A stretch of 34,135 bases of DNA from Gammaproteobacteria bacterium 42_54_T18 (GCA_002163245.1 MAAL01000053.1:1-34135); one strand, 5' to 3'; shown: positions 16,613 to 26,111, numbered from the stretch's first letter. The notes: generated by a model not told the origin, from the letters alone. A program made the numbers and translations.

Positions 16613-16658
16613 AGACATAAAAAAGCCGACCAATAGCCTGGTCGGCTTTTTTATGTCT
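16613..16658. terminator. Bidirectional intrinsic terminator
   Basis: A perfect 20-bp stem (16613-16632 with 16639-16658) around a six-base loop ATAGCC. The G/C core GCCGACCA is flanked by six A on the left and six T on the right, so it works in both directions for the convergent genes ending at 16582 (+) and 16686 (-). Confidence 0.95.
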
Positions 16659-16685
16659 GGTTTGTAGTGCCGTTCTTAATAAAAC

Positions 16686-17093
16686 TTAATAAGAATAGCT
16701 ATCAGCGTCACCGGGAAGTTCCAGAATGGCATCCATTTCTACTTCAGCTCCTTTGGGTAAAGAAGCAACGCCAATTGCTGCGCGTGCAGGATAAGGTTGT
16801 TCAAAGTAACGGGCCATTACCTCGTTAACTAATGCAAAATTATTAAGGTCTGTTAAAAAGATGTTTAACTTAGCAATGTCTTGTAACGTGCCACCAGCTG
16901 CTTCGGCTACTGCTTGAAGGTTGTCAAATACACGGGTGATTTGCACATCCATATCCCCTTCTACTAATACCATTGTTTCTGGTACAAGCGGAATTTGTCC
17001 TGACATATATACGGTGTTGTGGCATTTTATTGCCTGTGAGTAGGTACCAATCGCTTGTGGCGCTTTATCCGTTTGGATGATTTTGCGGCTCAT
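16686..17093 (-). CDS. ridA: RidA family reactive intermediate/imine deaminase
   Basis: Small cytosolic trimeric enzyme that hydrolyses reactive enamine/imine intermediates released by PLP enzymes. 135 residues from ATG 17093, with AAGGAA upstream; the frame extends 21 codons further to 17156 but that part is low-complexity and unlike the family. Conserved features: QAIGTYSQA near the start, [11 protein letters not shown], and [20 protein letters not shown] with the carboxylate-binding Arg and the closing Glu. It follows spoT by about 70 bp on the same strand, as in Pseudomonas, and ends at a strong shared terminator. Confidence 0.93.
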   Translation of the reverse strand: MSRKIIQTDKAPQAIGTYSQAIKCHNTVYMSGQIPLVPETMVLVEGDMDVQITRVFDNLQAVAEAAGGTLQDIAKLNIFLTDLNNFALVNEVMARYFEQPYPARAAIGVASLPKGAEVEMDAILELPGDADSYSY

Positions 17094-17166
17094 GTGTCTT
17101 GTTCCTTGTGTTGTACCTAGTATTGTACTTGAGGTTGTGCCTAGTGAGTATGGCAAAAACAGTACG

Positions 17167-19278
17167 CTAGTTACGGGTACGTGTGATTTTAGTGACTGAC
17201 TTTGCTTTGCGTATTTTTCGGATGGTGTTGGCTAGGTGTACCCGGTCACGTACTGCAATTTGCAGAGTGACAACACTTAGGTGTGCGTCTTTTTCATCAA
17301 GGCTGATATTTTCAATGTTGGCGTCAGCTTGTGAAAGTATGGAAGCAAGCATTGCCAGTACACCGCGCTCATTCTCGATATTTACTCGTAGCTCTACCGG
17401 ATACTCGCCGGAGACCTCTGTGGCCCATTGAACAGAGACACACTTTTCGGGGTTGGATTTGGTTTCTGCAGCAATGTTGTTGCAGTCATCCCTATGAACT
17501 ACCATGCCCCGCCCTGCACTTAGGCGACCAATGACCGAATCCCCAGGGATGGGACGGCAGCATTTGGCAAAGTTTATAACCATGCCTTCTGTGCCGCGTA
17601 ACACGAGAGGAGAGGAATTATCTTCGTTCTCGGGAGTGTCATCCGTTTGTTTGGGCTGAAGGCGGCGAGCCGCAATTTGAGCCATCAACGTCCCTAACCC
17701 GATATCTTCTAATAAGTCATCAAATTCAATGAAACCTGACTCTTTTATCGTACGTTGTAGGGCTTCTGGATCAATGGCATCGAGGGTGAGGTCCAAGGTG
17801 GTTAACGCTTTTTCGAGTAAGCGTTGACCGAGAGCGACAGATTCTGAGCGACGCTGGTTCTTTAAGAAGTGGCGGATGTTACTGCGCGCTTTAGCTGTAG
17901 TTACAAAGCTGAGCCAGGCGGGGTTAGGTGATGCGCCTGGTGCTGTGATAATTCGAATGGTTTGTCCGCTGAGAATTGGGGTACTTAAAGGGACTAAGCG
18001 ATGGTCGATGCGTGCAGCTACACAGCTTTTCCCCACATCGGTGTGTACCGCATAGGCAAAATCGACAGGAGTTGCCCCGTTGGGTAGTTCGAGAATATTT
18101 CCTTTGGGGGTAAATACATAAACCTCATCAGGGAAAAGGTCGATTTTTACGTTTTCAATAAATTCTAGGGAGTTCCCTGCACGTTGCTGCATCTCTAGCA
18201 GCCCTTTTAACCATTGCTTCGCGCGATTTTGTGCACCGGTGGCTGGGTCGTCTGATTTGTATAACCAGTGGGCTGCAATACCGTTATTCGCCATGGCTTC
18301 CATCTCATCGGTACGAATCTGTATTTCGATAGGGATGCCGCGCATACCTTTAAGGATGGTGTGCAGAGATTGGTAGCCGTTTGTTTTTGGGATTGCGACA
18401 TAATCTTTAAAACGCCCAGGAATGGGTTTGTAGAGATTATGCACTGCCCCCAATGCGCGATAGCAGTTGTCGACAGATTCTACAACGATGCGAAATCCAT
18501 AAACGTCCATGATTTGATCAAAAGGCTTACGCTGAGTACGCATTTTTTCATAAATACTGAAAAGGTGTTTTTCCCGTCCAATCACGTGAGCTTGAATGCC
18601 CTCTCGTTCCAAACGGTTAGTGATGGCTTCTTGAATCTGGGAGATAACGTCTTTGCGGGAGCCTTTAGCAAGTTTTAGCGCTTTTTTGATACGTGACGAG
18701 CGCATTGGGTATAAGTTGGTAAAACACAGATCTTCCAATTCCATGCGGAAGTCGTTCATGCCAAGGCGATTGGCGATGGGAGAGTATATCTCTAGTGTTT
18801 CTGTAGCGATGCGTCGGCGCTTTTGGGGGTGAAGAATGCCCAGGGTACGCATATTATGAAGGCGGTCGGCAAGCTTAACGAGGATGACCCGAATATCTTC
18901 GGTCATCGCTAGTACCATTTTTCGAAAGTTCTCTGCTTGCTGCTCAGCGCGAGATTCAAATTTGATGGCACCAATTTTGGTAACACCGTCAACTAACTCT
19001 GCGGTGACTTCATCAAACTCTTCGGCGAGGGTTTTCTTGGTAATGGGGGTGTCTTCGATAACATCATGTAACAGCGCGGCCATCAGGCTTTGGCTATCCA
19101 TATGCATATCGGCAAGAATCTTACATACCGCTAACGGATGGGTGATATAAGGATCGCCGCTACGACGCGTTTGACCTTCGTGAGCTTTTTCCGCGTAATG
19201 ATATGCGCGAACGATCTGGTCGGCCTGACCAGGTTCCAAATAGCTCAGTTTTTCTGTAAGACTATCAAGGCTTTGCAA
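17167..19278 (-). CDS. spoT: Bifunctional (p)ppGpp synthase/hydrolase SpoT
   Basis: Controls the alarmone (p)ppGpp. 703 residues. The N-terminal HD hydrolase carries HDVIEDT (His71-Asp72, with Glu75-Asp76) and [10 protein letters not shown]. The synthetase domain (about 235-345) contains YGFRIVV and [10 protein letters not shown]; the RFKD at 289-292 is the RxKD form seen in bifunctional enzymes rather than the ExDD form of RelA. A TGS domain follows (about 386-447), then a conserved Cys-rich stretch ([13 protein letters not shown]) and a C-terminal ACT domain (about 630-703). The start is TTG at 19278, supported by AGGAG seven bases upstream. It lies downstream of gmk and rpoZ in the classic order. 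Confidence 0.96.
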   Translation of the reverse strand: MQSLDSLTEKLSYLEPGQADQIVRAYHYAEKAHEGQTRRSGDPYITHPLAVCKILADMHMDSQSLMAALLHDVIEDTPITKKTLAEEFDEVTAELVDGVTKIGAIKFESRAEQQAENFRKMVLAMTEDIRVILVKLADRLHNMRTLGILHPQKRRRIATETLEIYSPIANRLGMNDFRMELEDLCFTNLYPMRSSRIKKALKLAKGSRKDVISQIQEAITNRLEREGIQAHVIGREKHLFSIYEKMRTQRKPFDQIMDVYGFRIVVESVDNCYRALGAVHNLYKPIPGRFKDYVAIPKTNGYQSLHTILKGMRGIPIEIQIRTDEMEAMANNGIAAHWLYKSDDPATGAQNRAKQWLKGLLEMQQRAGNSLEFIENVKIDLFPDEVYVFTPKGNILELPNGATPVDFAYAVHTDVGKSCVAARIDHRLVPLSTPILSGQTIRIITAPGASPNPAWLSFVTTAKARSNIRHFLKNQRRSESVALGQRLLEKALTTLDLTLDAIDPEALQRTIKESGFIEFDDLLEDIGLGTLMAQIAARRLQPKQTDDTPENEDNSSPLVLRGTEGMVINFAKCCRPIPGDSVIGRLSAGRGMVVHRDDCNNIAAETKSNPEKCVSVQWATEVSGEYPVELRVNIENERGVLAMLASILSQADANIENISLDEKDAHLSVVTLQIAVRDRVHLANTIRKIRKAKSVTKITRTRN

Positions 19279-19367
19279 CGCCCATCTCCTGACTCGTGAT
19301 ATATCTGAGTGTAATGGCTATGGGCGTAAATGAGAACAATTGACGATGCAATTGTGTAACTATTTTA

Positions 19368-19397
19368 TAACCCCCCTTAATAAAGCAGGAGGGGTTA
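19368..19397 (-). terminator. Hairpin between rpoZ and spoT
   Basis: TAACCCC (19368-19374) pairs with GGGGTTA (19391-19397), with more C/G pairing possible inside. On the minus strand only a weak, T-poor tail follows (TAAAATAG). It may partly terminate or process the rpoZ transcript ahead of spoT. Confidence 0.4.
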
Positions 19398-19423
19398 ATA
19401 ACAATAGCTTGCCGGAAGGTGGT

Positions 19424-19678
19424 TTAGAATCCGCCTGGCATATCCGTTAGTGGTACATTGATGTCTTCGCGCTTAGGCTCATCTTCAAGAATGGACGCAT
19501 CAATATAACCTTCAGCAATTTCACGAAGTGCTACAACAGTAGGTTTATCGTTTTCCCAATCTACGAAAGGCTCTTTGCCTCCAGTAGCTAGCTGGCGAGC
19601 ACGTTTGCTGGAGATAAGTACTAATTCAAAGCGGTTAGTCACTTTATCTAAACAATCTTCTACGGTAACTCGTGCCAT
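19424..19678 (-). CDS. rpoZ: RNA polymerase omega subunit
   Basis: Omega subunit of RNA polymerase, which helps fold and assemble beta-prime and contributes to the ppGpp site in proteobacteria. 84 residues. [20 protein letters not shown] and SKRARQL are the family signature, and the C-terminal tail is acidic. A good ribosome site (GAGG) lies five bases before the ATG. It lies between gmk and spoT, the usual position. Confidence 0.97.
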   Translation of the reverse strand: MARVTVEDCLDKVTNRFELVLISSKRARQLATGGKEPFVDWENDKPTVVALREIAEGYIDASILEDEPKREDINVPLTDMPGGF

Positions 19679-19718
19679 ATTATCCTCGTTAAATCTTAAA
19701 TTGGTTAAACGTTTGCTT

Positions 19719-19740
19719 AAGGGGGCTGTTCAGCCGCCTT
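19719..19740. promoter_or_regulatory. Hairpin in the rpoZ leader
   Basis: GGCTG-TT-CAGCC forms the top of a stem that extends through AAGG/CCTT with one mismatch. It lies about 40 bp upstream of the rpoZ start on the minus strand. No T-tract follows, so it may be a leader structure or mRNA-stability element. Confidence 0.35.
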
Positions 19741-19783
19741 CTCTGTAATTGTCAAAAGAAAATCACAGAGCTCAAGAGCGGGA

Positions 19784-19812
19784 ATTCTATACAGCTACCT
19801 TGATGAAAACAA
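19784..19812 (-). promoter_or_regulatory. rpoZ: Candidate sigma-70 promoter for rpoZ
   Basis: On the minus strand TTGTTT (19812-19807) and TAGAAT (19789-19784) are separated by exactly 17 bp. It lies within and just after the 3' end of gmk, so rpoZ-spoT may be transcribed both with gmk and from this site. Confidence 0.45.
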
Positions 19813-19815
19813 GGG

Positions 19816-20427
19816 TTATGACAAGAGATTTTGTATTAATGTCTCGTACCGAGTGACTTGTGGGCCAATGCAGAGTCGCTGTGAATGAATAATAGACTTG
19901 AGTTCAGCTAATGCTAGGTCAAATTCATCATTGATAATTAAGTAATCATATTCGACGTGATGAGAAATTTCTTGAGCGGCTTGGGCGAGTCGATGTTGAA
20001 TGACGTCGTCGGGGTCTTGCCCTCGACCTTTGAGGCGTTGCTCAAGTGCTGCTTTGGTAGGAGGTAAGACAAAAATCCCGACCGACTCAGGGATCTGGCG
20101 GCGTACTTGCTCGGCACCCTGCCAGTCGATTTCAAGAATCACATCTTGTCCGGCACGCAATTGCTGATTTACCCAGCTTTTGGATGTGCCGTAATAATTT
20201 CCAAACACTTCGGCATGTTCAAGGAAGTCAGTCTGGCTCAATAGGCCCTGAAACTCACTGACATCGACAAAATGATAATTAATCCCATTGGTTTCACCTG
20301 GGCGGATGGGGCGGGTGGTATGTGATATCGAAACCCCCAAATCATCAGTGCTTTCAATAAGGGCTTTTACAAGGCTGGTTTTGCCTGCGCCAGAGGGTGC
20401 GGATACAACGTATAAAGTGCCAGTCAT
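19816..20427 (-). CDS. gmk: Guanylate kinase
   Basis: Converts GMP to GDP with ATP. 203 residues from ATG 20427. The P-loop SAPSGAGKTSL, the GMP-binding stretch SHTTRPIRPGETNG and YHFVDVSEF, the Tyr pair NYYGTS, and LEIDWQGAEQVR are all in family order. The frame extends upstream to 20490, but the added 21 residues do not belong to the family. No strong ribosome site is visible before the chosen ATG. It is the first gene of gmk-rpoZ-spoT-ridA. Confidence 0.96.
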   Translation of the reverse strand: MTGTLYVVSAPSGAGKTSLVKALIESTDDLGVSISHTTRPIRPGETNGINYHFVDVSEFQGLLSQTDFLEHAEVFGNYYGTSKSWVNQQLRAGQDVILEIDWQGAEQVRRQIPESVGIFVLPPTKAALEQRLKGRGQDPDDVIQHRLAQAAQEISHHVEYDYLIINDEFDLALAELKSIIHSQRLCIGPQVTRYETLIQNLLS

Positions 20428-20673
20428 AGAGGTACGGTGTGGTGTTAGTAGAGGATTGGAAATATCGCTGAAGTATAGCGTAAGACGCAAAGCATGGCAC
20501 GGAGGATTGCTTGTATTGAGTATTTTAACGTTTAGCGATGTGACTAGAAGTAATTGTTTTATGGTTAATTTATTGAGGGTGCAAGTGGATAAGCCAAAAA
20601 ACTAGTTAACGTCGTATACCTGCCGAGTTATAGTTCTCCCGCAAAAATAGGAAGGTTAGTAAATTACGAATTT

Positions 20674-22848
20674 ATGGGGAGTATGATGATGGGGGGCGTG
20701 ACGGCTGTTATTGCAGAAAATGACACGTCAAAAGAGTCGGGCTTGGAAGAGGTCGTTGTAACAGCACAAAAAAGAGAGCAGAACCTACAAGAAACACCGT
20801 TAGCAATATCCACGTTTGATGCGCAGGCATTGGAAGATCAGGGTATTTCCGATATAGAAGATATTAGTATTTATGTGCCGAATGTGCAGATATCAGAAAC
20901 CCCTGGGGGAAGCACTGGAGCTACCATTGGAATTCGCGGTTCTGTTACCATTAACCCAGCTATTACGTGGGAGCCAACGGTAGGTATTTATATTGATGGT
21001 GTGTTTATTGCCAAAAATATCGGTGGCCTTTTTGATGTTGCAGAAATAGAACGCTTAGAAATTTTGCGCGGCCCTCAAGGAACCTTATACGGTAAAAATA
21101 CTATTGGTGGCGCAGTGAACTTGGTAACACGTAAACCTTCAGGGCAAGGTGGTGGTAAAGTTCGATTAGGAGCAGGGAATTACGATTATAAGGATCTGTT
21201 TATCACTTTGGACAGTGATAGTTATCTGGATGATAGATTGCGATTTAATGTCGCATTTAACAAAAAAGAACGGGATGGATTTTACGAGAATGCTGCCGGT
21301 GATGTTATTGGAAATAATGCTGCAGATGACTTTAAAGAACTAGATTCCGTTGCTGGACGTATTGCTGTGTTATATGACATGACAGATGATATGCAGCTGT
21401 ACTACACCTTTGATCGGTCGAAGAAAGATAATACACCGGCTTATGGTCAAGCTACGGGCACATCAGATGATTTTAAACGTCAAGATAAGGGTAATTTAGA
21501 CGGTTCTGAATACGATGAATCTGAAAGTTTAGGTCACTCATTACAGATAGAGTGGCAGTTAAGTGAAACCCTAATGTTGAAATCTATTTCGGCATATCGT
21601 GAAATGTTATTTGATGATAATAACGATTATGATGGAACGGCATTTACGTTTTTTCATACCGAACGTCATGTAGAGCAGGATCAATGGTCACAAGAGTTTC
21701 AACTAATTGGTAATGCAGGTGATGTTGATTTTGTGACGGGTGTGTTTTTTCTAAAAGAAGATGCTGAGGCAGAAAATCCATTTGAGGTTTATGTCGATCC
21801 CAATACACCGGCAGACGTTAGCGATGATTTTATTGCCACTATTCGAAATAGCTACGGTGTGGAAGCAACCTCCATTGCAATCTACAGCCACGCTGATTGG
21901 CATATTACCGAAGCATTAACTCTGTCTGGGGGTGTTCGTTGGACGCAGGAAGATAAAGACTTTCACGTAGAGCACCCTGACTCTGTTGATACCGCAACAT
22001 TTCAGCCAGATTTTCCGGATGTTGAGGTGGACGATACTTGGACCAATACGTCACCTATGATAGCGGTGAGTTATATTTGGGATGAGTCAGTCACAACCTA
22101 TGCAAAAATATCAGAGGGCTGGAAGGCCGGCGGTTTTAATGGCGAGCCACAAACATCGACGATAGCCCAAACGCCTTATGATGAAGAAAAGGTGGTGGCT
22201 TATGAAATTGGTATGAAGTCCAGGTGGTGGGATAATCGTTTTCAAGCCAATATTGCAGTTTTCCAAAATGAAATTGATGACTTACAAATATCCTCATTTT
22301 TACTACCGTACTCACAGTTAACAAATGCTGGTGAAGCAACAGTGAAAGGTTATGAAGTCGAGTTGTTGGTAGCGTTAACAGAAGACCTCACTATTAATGC
22401 CAATTATGGTTATCTTGATGCTGAATATGATGAGTTTATTTATTTTGATGCGTTAGGAACGGGTCAAAATATCGATATAGCAAATACTGCTCTATTCCAA
22501 TATGCACCGGAAGACAAATTCTCTGTGGGTGCAGAATACGTAAAAACAATAGGTGTTGGGTTGTTTTCTGCTCGTGTAGATTGGAGTTATGTGGGTGGGT
22601 TTGACGTATATCCTGAACCTTGGAATGCGGCTAGCACTCATGTTAACGGTTATCATTTGTTAAACGCTCGGATTTCACTGGGTGATATGGATTTGGGGTC
22701 CGATGGAAAAACAGTAGATGTTGCTCTTTGGGGGAAAAACATCACAGATGAGGAATACCGAATTAATGGGATTCCTACACAGACGGGTGCAATAAATTAT
22801 TTTGGTGACCCAAGAACCTATGGATTGGATGTAACGTTTAATTTCTAA
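20674..22848 (+). CDS. TonB-dependent outer-membrane receptor
   Basis: Ligand-gated outer-membrane barrel powered by TonB. 724 residues. A TonB-box-like segment (GLEEVVVTAQKR) precedes the plug domain, which contains IGIRGS, GVFIAKNIGG and LEILRGPQGTLYGKNTIGGAVN. The barrel follows, with many aromatic strands, and ends in GLDVTFNF with a terminal Phe as required for barrel assembly. The group is the Caulobacter-type receptor family; the ligand cannot be told. The N-terminus is odd: before the TonB box only MGSMMMGGVTAVIA is available, lacking the charged n-region of a Sec signal, and the nearest GGAAGG is 18 bases upstream, too far. The downstream esterase converges on it with a 20-bp gap and no terminator. 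Confidence 0.9.
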   Translation: MGSMMMGGVTAVIAENDTSKESGLEEVVVTAQKREQNLQETPLAISTFDAQALEDQGISDIEDISIYVPNVQISETPGGSTGATIGIRGSVTINPAITWEPTVGIYIDGVFIAKNIGGLFDVAEIERLEILRGPQGTLYGKNTIGGAVNLVTRKPSGQGGGKVRLGAGNYDYKDLFITLDSDSYLDDRLRFNVAFNKKERDGFYENAAGDVIGNNAADDFKELDSVAGRIAVLYDMTDDMQLYYTFDRSKKDNTPAYGQATGTSDDFKRQDKGNLDGSEYDESESLGHSLQIEWQLSETLMLKSISAYREMLFDDNNDYDGTAFTFFHTERHVEQDQWSQEFQLIGNAGDVDFVTGVFFLKEDAEAENPFEVYVDPNTPADVSDDFIATIRNSYGVEATSIAIYSHADWHITEALTLSGGVRWTQEDKDFHVEHPDSVDTATFQPDFPDVEVDDTWTNTSPMIAVSYIWDESVTTYAKISEGWKAGGFNGEPQTSTIAQTPYDEEKVVAYEIGMKSRWWDNRFQANIAVFQNEIDDLQISSFLLPYSQLTNAGEATVKGYEVELLVALTEDLTINANYGYLDAEYDEFIYFDALGTGQNIDIANTALFQYAPEDKFSVGAEYVKTIGVGLFSARVDWSYVGGFDVYPEPWNAASTHVNGYHLLNARISLGDMDLGSDGKTVDVALWGKNITDEEYRINGIPTQTGAINYFGDPRTYGLDVTFNF

Positions 22849-22868
22849 CAACTATCCATAAAGGTAAA

Positions 22869-23798
22869 TTAGTGGGTTGCTTTGGAATTAAGCGTTTGTA
22901 GCGTTTTTTCTTGTATAAATTCTATGGCCTTGTTGAGTGCCCTATTTGACTCCGGAGCAAATGGGGCCATCACAGGCCAAACATGAAGTACTCCCTTTTC
23001 TTGGACAAGGTCAACATGACAGCCGTCACTTGTTGCCTTTTTCCAAACATCAATGGCATTTTGATAAAGAACCTCTTCAGTACTGACAAAAATTTGAATG
23101 GGGGGGATACCACTAAAATCCCCTAGTGCTGGAGATGCATATGGATGGCTACGATCGTTAATGTTTGGAAGGTAGTTTTTAACACAGACGTTAACAATAT
23201 TCTCGGAAATCATCGAGTCTTGTTTGGCCTTTGCTGCCATGTCTTCTTGTTTGATTAGACAATTTGCAAGGGGTGAAAAACAAACCGCATTTCTTGGGGA
23301 AGGCAGTGCATTGTCACGTATTTTTAGCAGCGTAGATAAAGTAAGGCCACCACCTGCAGAGTCGCCCATAATAATGATTTTTTCAGGATCCTTTTTGAGG
23401 TTAAGTAAATACTTGTATGCATCTAAACAATAATTAACTGCTGCAGGAAAAGGTTCTTCGGGTGACAGTGGGTACTTAATGATATATACCTCAGCTTGCA
23501 GTTTTTTGGCTAGTTGTGCTGAGACGTTAATGTATGTACGTGGTGTACCGCCAATGAACCCTCCCCCGTGTATATATAAAATGGTGTATTCGGGATATTG
23601 GCAGCTAACATGTCGTGCAACAAATTGATTATCGATGATGTTTTTATGCTGTATGCCTTTTATGTTTAGCGGAATATGAGGAATAGAGTTTAGTATTTTC
23701 TTTGCTCTTTTCGTTACATCCTGATGAGACCCAATTTTTGAGGTCCGTTTAAAAAATATTTGTGAAGTTCGTTTGAAAAGTTCAATTTGTATGCTCAA
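22869..23798 (-). CDS. Alpha/beta hydrolase, hormone-sensitive-lipase-type esterase
   Basis: Serine esterase/lipase of the HSL (family IV) group, 309 residues. The oxyanion-hole motif is IHGGGF (His77 to Phe81) and the nucleophile elbow is GDSAGG (Ser147). The triad acid is probably Glu in VSTEEVL (about 241-242) rather than the usual Asp, and the triad His is likely His272 in VLHVWP. There is no signal peptide, so it is probably cytoplasmic. The start is TTG at 23798 without a good ribosome site. The N-terminus has a short internal duplication (FKRTSQIF, FKRTSKIG). It lies between a TonB receptor and the remains of an acyl-CoA synthetase, which suggests ester or lipid use (inference). Confidence 0.87.
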   Translation of the reverse strand: MSIQIELFKRTSQIFFKRTSKIGSHQDVTKRAKKILNSIPHIPLNIKGIQHKNIIDNQFVARHVSCQYPEYTILYIHGGGFIGGTPRTYINVSAQLAKKLQAEVYIIKYPLSPEEPFPAAVNYCLDAYKYLLNLKKDPEKIIIMGDSAGGGLTLSTLLKIRDNALPSPRNAVCFSPLANCLIKQEDMAAKAKQDSMISENIVNVCVKNYLPNINDRSHPYASPALGDFSGIPPIQIFVSTEEVLYQNAIDVWKKATSDGCHVDLVQEKGVLHVWPVMAPFAPESNRALNKAIEFIQEKTLQTLNSKATH

Positions 23799-23866
23799 TT
23801 GAAAATGACTCCCATTGTTGGATGTAGCGCAAAGAAAAATAATGTGATGTTTAGAATCTACAATGT

Positions 23867-23912
23867 TAAAACGTCAGCAACTGTCACCTTGGTGATAGTT
23901 GCTGACGTTTTA
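23867..23912. terminator. Long hairpin terminator
   Basis: A 22-bp stem (23867-23888 with 23891-23912) with a single G-T pair and a two-base TT gap at the tip. It ends in TTTTA on both strands. It lies downstream of the acyl-CoA synthetase pseudogene and upstream of the esterase, both on the minus strand. Confidence 0.85.
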
Positions 23913-24002
23913 CGTTTGATATTGGGGATATTACGTTACAAAAATGCAAAAGTGTACCGCGCTTCGGGTGGTAAAATATTTAATGTAAAGGTTCTGATGC
24001 GT

Positions 24003-25282
24003 TTACTTATTGTAGAATATAACGGGATTTTTCAATTCTTCCCACGCATTGAGGTTTGCGCCATAATAACTTTCTATAACATGACGTTTTACTTTGAGAG
24101 TGGGGGTAACAAATCCATTGTCGACATTCCATTGTTTTTGAGTGATAACTATATAGTGAATCTGCTCATGCTTATCCAATTTTCTATTGGTTTTTTCTCG
24201 TAAAAGATTCATGGATTTTCGTAGCTCCTCTCCCCATTCTTGATTTTCAGAAAGAGTGATTATGGCACACGGTTGTTGCTGCCCTTCTCCTATTACGCAG
24301 CACGCTTCCACCTGGGGGTGTGCACCTAATATATTTTCAATGGGCGCGGGTGATATGTATTTACCTTTTGATGTTTTAAAGATTTCTTTAAATCGTCCGG
24401 TTATTTTTAAATACCCATCACTGTCAATTTCTCCTTTGTCTCCCGTTTTTATGAAACCGTCTGTGCTATACAGTTCATGGGTTTTGTCCAAATCTTGATA
24501 GTACCCAAGTGTATTGGATGGACTTTTAACGAGAACCTCTCCTTCATCTGAAATTCTATGTTGTATGTTTCCAAGTGTTACGCCAACACTTCCAATCTTA
24601 ACCTTTCCTGGTAAATTGGCGTGTGTAACCCCGGCAAACTCCGTCATTCCATATCCCTCTAGTATTTCAAAATCAATGTTATGAAACCAGATTAAGGTAT
24701 CAGGGGGTATTGGAGCAGCCCCACTAAAAGCGACTCTAACGTTATCAAGACCAATGTTTGTTAAGGCTGCTTTAGGATTGTTGCTAAGTCTGTGTCTGAT
24801 TGTTCATGATCAAAAGTTTTATGACCAGAGGTTTTAATAAGTGTTTGCCAATCGTATCCACTGTTGTTTTTATTTTCATTAAAGTTGATTCTATCTACAT
24901 GGGTAGGAATAGCATCTAACATGGGTTCTGGTTCGTCTAGATTTCCAATGAATATGGCTTTCGCTTCTGAGTGTCGAAGTATTTGTTGTGTTGTGGATTT
25001 ACCAAGTAGGGGGTAGAGTGGTACGGAAACCATACCTGCTGCCCATATGGCTAAATCAGATAATATCCATTGGGCACAATTTTTTGACATGATAGCTATT
25101 CGGCTACCAGGTTCATAGCCTTGGTTATTTAACCAAGATGCAATATGTTGGACGAGTTGATAGGCTTCAGACCACGTATATTTTATGGTACTTCCGTTTT
25201 CAGTTATTTGGGTTAAAAATACATGGTCTTTTTGTTCGTGTGCCCATTGCTTAAGCATTGCTTGGGGTGTCCGGATAGCCAT
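24003..25282 (-). pseudogene. Long-chain acyl-CoA synthetase (AMP-binding), internal deletion and frameshift
   Basis: An intact relative would be about 600 residues and would activate fatty acids to acyl-CoA through an acyl-AMP. The N-terminal part starts at ATG 25282 (GAGG seven bases upstream) and reads normally to DTDLATI near 24779, then falls out of frame and stops at 24761. A second frame resumes as PKAALTNIGLDNVR and continues through SGAAPIPP, LEGYGMTE, TGDKGEIDSDGYLKITGR and the C-terminal Lys region (PTLKVKR) to 24003. The junction is at about 24776/24777. The missing part contains the P-loop TSGTTGxPKG and, by comparison with the family, roughly 150-190 codons. The gene therefore cannot make an active enzyme. 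An assembly error cannot be excluded. Confidence 0.88.
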
Positions 25283-25349
25283 AGGAATTCCTCGGAGTGG
25301 TGATCGGTTTCGGTCGATGAAAAGAAAGAAAGTATCGCGTTATTAACCG

Positions 25350-25363
25350 GTGATCTATCACCT
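25350..25363. promoter_or_regulatory. Palindromic operator candidate between synthetase and Crp-family gene
   Basis: GGTGATCTATCACC is a perfect dyad (GGTGAT-CT-ATCACC). It lies in the 128-bp divergent gap, 48 bp before the regulator start. It resembles Crp/Fnr-type half sites, but the spacing (GTGA-N4-TCAC) differs from both consensus sequences. Autoregulation by the adjacent regulator is a reasonable guess. Confidence 0.5.
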
Positions 25364-25410
25364 AGGAGACAGTGAATCAGCTATGAGTCATCAAGACCAT
25401 AATAAAAAAA

Positions 25411-26079
25411 GTGATTGAAAACGAATGGTTTGGTGAAATTCCAGAAGAACTATCCGCTATTCTCGCTAATGAGGCGATGCCCCGAACGTTGGTTGATGGA
25501 GAATTGTTGCATGCTAAAGGGGATGCAGCAGAAGGTGTGTATTTGGTTGTCAGTGGGCGAGTTCGTTTCAGCACGTTTGGTCTGGATGGACAAGAAATGC
25601 TGCAAACATATTATGAGCCAGGTAATTGGTTTGGAGAAGTCTCTGCATTAGATGATAAAGCAAGGATACACGATGCGGTGGTTGTGGGTGATACAAAACT
25701 ATTGTTGTTACCTAAAGCTCGGTTCCTCACTTTGTTGGAGGAACATCCAGAATTATATCCCCATATCGTAAAAATGCTTTGCCGTAAAATTAGGGTAATT
25801 TTAGATGAATATCATGATGCGGTTTTTGTACCACTGCATGCTCGTCTAGCGAAGAAATTGTTGGAATTGGCTAAGGTTTATGGGCAGAAAAAGGATGATG
25901 GTTGTTTAATTGATTTTCCTTTACCACAAGATGAACTGTGTTTAATGGTCCATGGATCACGCCAGCGTGTGAATAAAATTTTGAATGTATGGAAGAGTAA
26001 AGGATGGATACAGATCAATTATGGAAAAATAACGTTATTAGATATTCCCTCTTTGGAAGAGGTGTTTGAGGAGTATTAA
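25411..26079 (+). CDS. Crp/Fnr-family transcriptional regulator
   Basis: 222 residues: an N-terminal cyclic-nucleotide-binding-type beta-barrel (about 5-125, with GVYLVVSGRVRFS and WFGEVSALDD), a connecting helix, and a C-terminal winged helix (about 150-215; PLPQDELCLMVHGSRQRVNKIL). There is no Cys cluster for an Fe-S centre, so it is not an Fnr sensor. The effector is unknown; the typical cAMP-contact residues are not obvious. The frame opens with GTG at 25411 without a good ribosome site, directly after a run of seven A. An ATG at 25383 in another frame would join this frame if one A were absent. It is divergent from the broken acyl-CoA synthetase gene. Confidence 0.85.
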   Translation: MIENEWFGEIPEELSAILANEAMPRTLVDGELLHAKGDAAEGVYLVVSGRVRFSTFGLDGQEMLQTYYEPGNWFGEVSALDDKARIHDAVVVGDTKLLLLPKARFLTLLEEHPELYPHIVKMLCRKIRVILDEYHDAVFVPLHARLAKKLLELAKVYGQKKDDGCLIDFPLPQDELCLMVHGSRQRVNKILNVWKSKGWIQINYGKITLLDIPSLEEVFEEY

Positions 26080-26111
26080 ATATACCTATCAGCAATTTGT
26101 GTGATTTTTAG

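Noticed and set aside
17094-17156. Upstream extension of ridA with repeated GTTGTACCTAGT-like segments
   Set aside because: The added residues are low-complexity and unlike the RidA family; the ATG at 17093 has a proper ribosome site.
18268-18678. 136-codon plus-strand frame within spoT
   Set aside because: It is antisense to a well-conserved gene and has no family resemblance.
23787-24203. 138-codon plus-strand frame
   Set aside because: It runs through a long terminator hairpin and antisense to the synthetase remnant; its protein looks random.
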